From contig NC_134508.1 of NCBI RefSeq assembly GCF_027942865.1, positions 38,437,466 to 38,501,465 of the forward strand: a DNA stretch of 64,000 nt, read 5' to 3'. Source of the DNA: Odontesthes bonariensis (Eukaryota > Chordata > Actinopteri > Atheriniformes > Atherinopsidae). The first letter of the stretch is position 1. Every line of letters begins with the position of its first letter. The translations under genes and the position numbers were made by a program. This document shows, piece by piece, positions 57,469 through 64,000 of this stretch. Below the pieces are notes generated by a model. The model saw only the letters and a list, made by a program, of their open reading frames with translations. It was not told where the DNA came from and did not search any database.

Positions 57469-59115
57469 GGGAAAATAGTTGGGTTAATGTGAAGGTAGTT
57501 GGGAATAAGGATTGTTCTCCTGAAATTAATTTCTTCCTTTTGAATTTGTTCACTTGAGAAACAAATAAGGAAGGATGTTAAAATAAACACGACTGTGTTA
57601 TTTTACTCAAAACTGGAAGAAATGCATTTAATTTAGAAGCTTATCATTAACCGTTATGGTAAAAAGATGGAAAACATTAATGCTAACACAAAAGGGAACA
57701 TACAAGCTCTTGGCTGTTGTTTTCTTTAAGCCTTAGTGTCTTATAATCAGTTCCTGTTAAGGTAATCTGATTTGGTGAAAGACACACATTTGAGATAAAT
57801 TAGCTTCAATTAATGTTTCCAAATAACAAAGTTGGTATTGTTTATGTCAAACAATTGATTCAAATGCATTAAAGAATATTCAAATAAAGCTGGTATTCGT
57901 TAGTACCAAGCAAAATGATCAGCTTTCTTCGTGATCCTATTTAATGTGATCCTGAAGCGGCTCACATGTCAAAGCTTCAAGTGGGCGGGTTTGAGAGAAG
58001 GGAGTGAGGAGTTGACGTCACTGGTGACGATTTCTAGCACCGCCCACCAATAGTCCTTCAAGGACTCAGTGAATTTGCCTCATTAACCCTGGGGAATGAG
58101 AGGGTTAACGTCTCTCACAGACAGTGCACAAGCGATGTTGTGGTTTGCTCACAAACTTTTTAAACACAGATTTGCAACATTCACAATGCTTGAGACACGC
58201 GGCCTCAGTTCAGAATGCTTCTAAAAGTCACCAACTTTGATAATAACAACGAATAGAGTCACCAACTCAATTTTTCTGCAGCAAAATTGGTCTGTCCACT
58301 ACTGCCGTATATTATTTTAGTTAGGGCTTGTAAGCATTTTAAAAATAAACACACCCTCAGTTTTTTCTTTCAACTGGGTTCAACAGACGGCGTTCCGGTC
58401 GTTTATTTAATAATACAAAAACAATTGACTGTTTAAGTCATTCATGCGATCACGTTTTGTGACTGTGTGTATTTTATTTATTTATTTTATTCATTTATTT
58501 TATCAGGAGCGACGGCTCTGACTCATTCAGTTAAGCTCAGCAGCTTTAACTTTCAATAAGTAATCTGTATTACTTTATTTTAGGCGTCACAACGCTCCGT
58601 TAAACAACGTTTAAACTCGCTCCCCCACTTCATGGGGTTTCAATATAGCACCTTGATGCTTTTTTTTTTATGTCCGGCTGCAAGATTACAGCGGATCAAA
58701 ACTCCTGTGTTTGAGGAGGCTCTGAGTTGACTAAATTCGCCGGGACTCGCGGCAGAATTTGTGATACTCATAAAAAAAATCAAATCAACCGTGTTGGAAA
58801 CTCGCAACTACGGCCAGGCCTTTAAATTCAGCGTTCTTGCGCTGTGCATGCAATCTTTATTCTGGGCGGACACAGCGACAGCTGGGCTCTTCTGCGGTGT
58901 GCAATTAATATTGCGCACCCACGGATTTGGAGAGTTATCATGCGTCCACGATTACTCTGATAAAGTGCTTTTAGTCATTCTAAGTTTAGAAAGACAGACA
59001 CAGCCACTGCTTGCATTGCTCACACACAGATAATGAACCAGCCAATATCATGTTTATGCTTTCCTTCACGTAAGTCAGTCTACCGTAAAACGCCTCGCAC
59101 GGCGCACCAAAAATA
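57469..59115. other. Leader between 5' LTR and gag
   Basis: 1.6 kb without recognised coding content. The primer-binding-like site is at 59092-59109, six bases inside the LTR. The matching tRNA was not identified. Confidence 0.55.
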
Positions 59116-61454
59116 TGTAGCGTTACCGGGTATTTATATACCTATTAAATATAAGGATTTATGAGATGTTCTTACAGTCTCAAATAAACCTTACCTCGAA
59201 TTCAGGGGCACCACCAACCTAGGTTTTGACTTAATTTTAAGTCACAGTCAGGTCGGAAAACTGTTCGAAATCTTACGATCCTGGTGTTAAATTAATATTC
59301 AATTAATATTCAGTCTCATATCTCGCTACTTTCGTGAAGTTCTCGTTTGGTTGGACAGACATTACGTAAAGAAAGCATACGACACAATCTGTGATTATAA
59401 CATATATATAGATATATGAGCTGTTTATTACAATGATATGATCTTAGACATGAACCTTTAAACAAACAGGAGATGCATTGAATATGGGTGATTATATAAA
59501 ACACTTAGTGAATATAAAATAAAATATGGGAATGGGGAGATACTGGATGTATTCAAATAGTTTGGGTTGGCTGACTATTTGAATCTAAATACTGACATTT
59601 CGGATTAATTTATCATTCTGTGAAAGCCTCGAGACATCCATCAAACCCACTTTAAGGTGAAAACGGGTCGGTCTTACTGTGCTGAAGTTTTGTTCAGTCG
59701 GTTCGGACCATGGTAGCGGCCACGCGGGGTCCGAGGGGATTTCTCTTCCGCTCTCTGGGCCTTCCTGGCTGTGGTGGCTGACCTTTTTAGCTTCTCAGTT
59801 GCTTCTTTCACCGGGAAACGGGGACGATGATGTCGAGGGCTTTACTGTGGGATGATCAAATCCATCGTTGTGTCAGAGTTGGTCCGTTGCTGCTTTCTCT
59901 GATGAAGTGAACTTAAGTTCACAGAAGATTAATAAAAGGTTGCTTGGAGTTGGCTTTCTTGGTAGGAAAAGGTGATGATGGCGTGAAACAGCGGAGGTTA
60001 GGACGTGCGACGTAGAAGGACGTGGATGGCGAGGGACGAACACAAACACGTAAAACGTGCATCTTCAGAGTATTTCAATCTGTTTCTTTGTTCGGATCTT
60101 TCTTTCTCGTCTCCGGGGTCTCACTGGGTTCTGGAGGGTCTCCTCCGGTCGTCCGCTGCATCGTTATCCACACGTCCTTCCGCTCTCTCCTGAGATTATG
60201 GAAAACTCCCAAACTCCGGCGAGCTCTTCTCTTCTGCTTAAACCATCTCTAAAAGTCTATGAGCAGCTGTTTTCTGCTCAAATCTCCTTCTGAAACTCTG
60301 GGTTGGAACCCTTCTGGAACAAGAGGCAAGAAGGGAGGGCAGACGCCTGAAGCGAGCCAGAGCACACGAGCGCAAGAGGGCAAGAGGGCAAGAGGGCAAG
60401 AAACCTGTGTTTTCCGCTGTTCCGGATTTTGACTCTCGGAGGCGGGGCTTACACTACTTTTTCAGCCAATGACATGCTTGAACTGTGTGCATGTCTCTGT
60501 AAGGTGATCTGTGCTATATGGGGATTTCTGGATGAGACAAAGAACTCTGTGTTTCTCCATTACTCCCATCTCATAGAACATTTGTCTCGGTGATTCTGAA
60601 AACACCACATCTTGTTAAGATATGCAGATTAAAGATATAACATAGACTTGTAATACAAAGACATCAAAATAACACACATGATAAAGACAATTATGACTTT
60701 CAAAATTCAGGTGAATATCTATGAAATCGTGACATATGAATTGTGAATTACACAATGCTAATTTCTGTGTTAACAATGGGGACACTAAACAAATACCAAA
60801 TAGATACCGAAGGGACATCGTTAGAAGTTACTAGTTGCATATATTGTCCATTCCATATCCATTTTACTGAGTCCTTTGGTATTTAAATGTTCAACTAATC
60901 ACACTGCAGACCACTAGGGGGCAATGTGGTTCCATCAGGCAGGTTGGGCATTTTCCACCAAAATCAGTTCTTTGTCAATATTTAAGCCAGAATCGTACAA
61001 ATTGTCTCTATATGCGTCTTGTGATCAAGCGGGAAACCTGAAAGAAATTGTACACGGTTATCAAACACATTTAATATAGTTTTAAGATTTAACTAAAAGT
61101 GAGTCTTCTCAGTTCATGTGTAGCCATCTGGTCTCTTTCTCTGGTGGGAGAGGGTGTTAAAATGTCAATTCGATTCATGGTGAAGATAAGATAGTGAGGT
61201 CTCCAACAGAAAGATCCTTTGTTCATTCGAGTTTTCCAATTTTTATGGCAAGTGTCTGTTGCGAGTTCGACTCCCCAAAAACTCTAAAGAGGGTAGAAGA
61301 TCAACGTAAATTAGGCAGTTTCTGTCTCTTTTTCCTTTGTGGAAAGAAAATGAAGATCTGGTTTATATCTACATACGTAAACATCCCCCACAGGAATGTT
61401 GGTTTTGTCAAAGTTTGAAAAACTCTTAATCCACACGGCACTGTGACTGCTACA
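59116..61454 (-). repeat. LTR (5' LTR in element orientation)
   Basis: 2339 bp. Noticed differences from the other LTR: T/G near 53149/60026, G/A near 53219/60096, G/A in the GCAAGAG(A/G) stretch near 60401, G/T near 60520, C/T near 61370 and a one-G indel near 59530. Confidence 0.95.
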
Positions 61455-61458
61455 GTGT

Positions 61459-63444
61459 GACTCACCAAATAAGGCGTTTTATTTTTTTTAGTTTTAATGT
61501 ATGAAAGATGTTGGAAAGAAGCTCAGACAAGATACGAGTGAATGCAGCAGCTGGTCTTCGGCCGTTACTTTGAGTGTTCTCTGGTTACATTTGCTGCTTT
61601 TTCTGCTGACTGGATGCTGGTTTCTCACTTACTCAAACACAAATGTGTTGCATTTATGTCAAAACAAAGTCAGTTTTTAAAGAGCCATAAAGCCATTATT
61701 GACATGTTATGAAATGTGTTCATTTTGCATAACATCTTAAGTTTTAGACACACAATGTTCCTCACATTTAGTGAGAGCAGAAAGAAGTTGCCTTCAGAAT
61801 CTCCTGAGCTGCACCAGTGTTCATGTATGAAAGCAGTTTGAGTTGGGAGAGTATCTTTCTGTAAAAAGCAAAGTTCACTTTTTTTCTTTCAGAGAGAAAA
61901 ATGAAAGTGAGATATATTGTTTTTACCTGATATATCATCTGCTCTGGGACACTTCAAATATTTTACTTTCTGCAGAGGAATAGATGATAAATTAGCACAA
62001 GCTGAAGGTATCTTTACTAAAAATGTAATTTCAGGTAACTTAATGTTCAAATTGAAGTATGGGAGGAAAAATAAAAGTTTTCACCTCGTACGATGCAAAC
62101 TTTCTGCCTCTGCTACTTAATCAAAGAAGTCAGAAGCCAACTGGAGCCTTTTAGGAGCAAATGTTGAAGATCTTGTGCTTCAGAACGACCTTCAGCAGAC
62201 ATCCAGCTGCACAAAGCAATTACTGAAATGTGAAGAAATGGACTGTTTAACACGTGTCAGCAAGGTGCTGACAAAAGTAACAGAAGTCTAAAGAAATGGA
62301 TGTTTAAAGGTAGAAAGTACCCGAAAGATGCTGGAAATGTTTAAGGCTGCAGCCAAATATAAGAGAAGGGTACCAGCTAATGTGTCCAAAGTATATTTTG
62401 TGTTTATTTCATTCCACTGGTTCAAAGGATATCACTGTGATATTATTTGTTGATCTCATTGGTGCCAAAGTATTGGTCAGTTTTGTGAAATAAAGACGTT
62501 TTCACATTTTACACAAACTATCAGGAACCTTTGATCATTTTTGTTGGTCATTGGTTTTTTAAGGCACGCATAACTTTTCCTTTCCCTTTACTGGACTAAA
62601 GTCAGACAATAAAGTGAAATATTTTTAAATGACGAAACTGTTTCATTTGCATTTATTTCTTCAGATATTGTACAATGCTGTGCTTGTTTTCACTGGTTTC
62701 AGGTCAATCAGTTTATTATTTGATTAGGATGTGGATTGTAAAATATGAATCAGAAATGTCCAAACCATCAACTACAGGGTTTAAATGTAACTGAACACAT
62801 GAAAAGAAGACAGGTTGACTCCGTCTGAGTCAAACATTATTGTTTAATATTTGTCATTAATCATAAATCCACAACACAGCAGTTTGTTTAGTAAGTAGTA
62901 ATAAATTACAAAAAATTTAATTACTAATAAAGTATTTTTCTATTCTATTCTAAACAGTTCTCTTTCATTCGGTGTAAATTACACAAACTAAGCTAAACCC
63001 ACACTAGTGTGGCAGCACAGACTGAGCTGGGTTCATTATTGCAAAGCTGATTTTTCAAGTTGCTATCAAATCTCTTAGCTGCATGACTGATTATGTGGCC
63101 TGAACGGTTTCCGGAAGACACCAGTTCTGACAGTTGTTAAACGTTTGATGCGTGTTTTAAGACTCGGTCTGTGGCACCAGGTCACAGCAGCACTATCGAC
63201 GCCGCACTGCGACCACACCGCTCAAGACTACGCAAGAAGCAACTGCTGCATTTCTCAGGGGAAAAGAACATGACAGAAGAGTGGAGAAAACTTCAGTGAA
63301 AGCTGTGATTCGGACATGAGGAAACATGCACAATATGTTTTAAAGTACTTTCTTCTCCCTGTATAATCTACCCATCTGATGTCAAGGCAACAAACATGAG
63401 AGCTCAGCAATAAAAGCATTTCAGAGTCTGAATTAGGAGATCTA
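61459..63444. other. 3' flank of arm D beyond the LTR element
   Basis: Resumes the B-like sequence of 26330-28750, minus about 430 bp at the junction near 62586. No gene recognised. Confidence 0.5.
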
Positions 63445-64000
63445 ATTTACAGTTTTTCTCTATTGGTTTGGCAAATTTCTTGAAACAGAAATTACATTAT
63501 CAAAATAACATGGACAAATCTCCAAACCACCTCGCAATTGTTCACAACAGAATGGCATTTCTCATTGCTTTCATCAAATTGCAATTGTCTTTATACATCT
63601 GTCAAATGTTTCAGTGCATCTCTGCAAAAGATTAAGTACAAGTAGCCTACAGTTTGCACAGTTTGCCTACATTTAGCACATTTTCCAAGTGAATAGATTT
63701 TGGTGATCTGAACTGATTAGTTGATTCTTGGTCTAATGGTTCTTCTATCCAAAATATGTCAGCATGATTTCATTGTATAAGTCATCACATGCACAATAAT
63801 CTGTTCAATTGTCAAAATGGGCCAAGAACATGATACCATCAATACCATATAGAATCTCATGTTATTCCCCTTTCCTTAATCCTATTGAGGAGTTTTTCTC
63901 TGCTTGGAGGTGGAGAGTGTATGAGCATCATGCTAAAGGCCAAAGATCCCTGCTCCATGCATGTTTAGACATTACAGGAGATCAGTGTAGGGGATGGTTG
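63445..64000 (+). mobile_element. Tc1/mariner-superfamily element, arm D, cut by window end
   Basis: Counterpart of 28753-30260; the left end ATTTACAGTTTTTCTCTATT follows a TA. The start of the transposase fragment is also present at the window edge. Confidence 0.75.

Larger units (their letters stand above)
52238..61454 (-). mobile_element. Young 9.2-kb LTR retroelement with Gag only
   Basis: Two LTRs of 2340 and 2339 bp flank a 4.54-kb internal region; a GTGT target duplication lies at 52234-52237 and 61455-61458, and B has the empty site. LTR ends are TGTAGC and GCTACA. The element points left. A primer-binding-like TGGTGCGCCGTGCGAGGC lies at 59109-59092 just inside the right LTR, and a purine tract GAATGGGGGAA lies at 54588-54578 against the left LTR. 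The only long coding region is a gag-like ORF (57468-55486). No protease, RT, RNase H, integrase or envelope is seen. The LTRs differ at about five bases and one indel noticed by eye. This is a recent insertion mobilised by enzymes supplied in trans. Confidence 0.9.
41938..64000 (+). repeat. Arm D: plus-strand copy of the Ig gene block
   Basis: Tandem-duplicate counterpart of arm B. It continues past the window end within the Tc1-like element. Insertions relative to B: hAT element 42305-43181, minisatellite 50773-50864 and LTR element 52238-61454. Confidence 0.9.

Overview
The window looks like nuclear DNA of a ray-finned (teleost) fish. It is AT-rich and full of fish-type transposable elements: L1-like, I/Nimb-like and Rex/L2-like LINEs, hAT, PIF/Harbinger and Tc1/mariner DNA elements, MITEs and LTR elements. 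It carries split exons with GT/AG borders that encode an immunoglobulin-superfamily membrane protein. No prokaryotic operons, CRISPR arrays, rRNA or tRNA genes were seen.

The backbone is a duplicated two-armed block. Block 1 (about 2.59-30.3 kb) has a minus-strand arm A (2.59-9.28 kb) head-to-head with a plus-strand arm B (16.9-30.3 kb). Block 2 (about 35.3 kb to the window end) repeats this as arm C (minus, 35.3-41.9 kb) and arm D (plus, 41.9-64 kb). Arms B and D hold a five-exon gene: signal peptide, IgV, IgC, transmembrane segment and short tail. It is a B7/butyrophilin-like type I membrane protein of about 303 aa. B reads open throughout. D has a 5-bp deletion that breaks the signal-peptide exon. 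Arms A and C keep only the IgC, TM and tail exons, with a shared early stop in the tail, and have L1-like LINE and other repeat sequence where the IgV and signal exons would be. They are 5'-truncated relics.

Later insertions differ between blocks. Block 1 has a 7.6-kb composite insertion (9277-16907) between 12-bp direct repeats, directly upstream of the B promoter. It contains a SAP-domain fragment framed by 22-bp inverted repeats and an almost intact I/Nimb-type LINE with RNase H. Block 2 keeps the uninterrupted junction. D has an 877-bp hAT-type insertion in intron 1 and a very young 9.2-kb LTR element (52238-61454) downstream of the gene. That element has 2.34-kb LTRs, is inserted in reverse, and encodes a Gag-like protein but no visible pol. 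Between the blocks (30.3-35.3 kb) lie LINE and Harbinger fragments. At the left edge is an older LTR of the same family as the 9.2-kb element, followed by a decayed hAT element.

The most informative signal is mosaicism among the four arms. Some variants group A with C and B with D, as tandem duplication predicts. Others group B with C against A and D, or C with D against A and B. This suggests sequence exchange (gene conversion) between inverted copies. Homology assignments rest on reading the sequence and on remembered family motifs; no database search was run.
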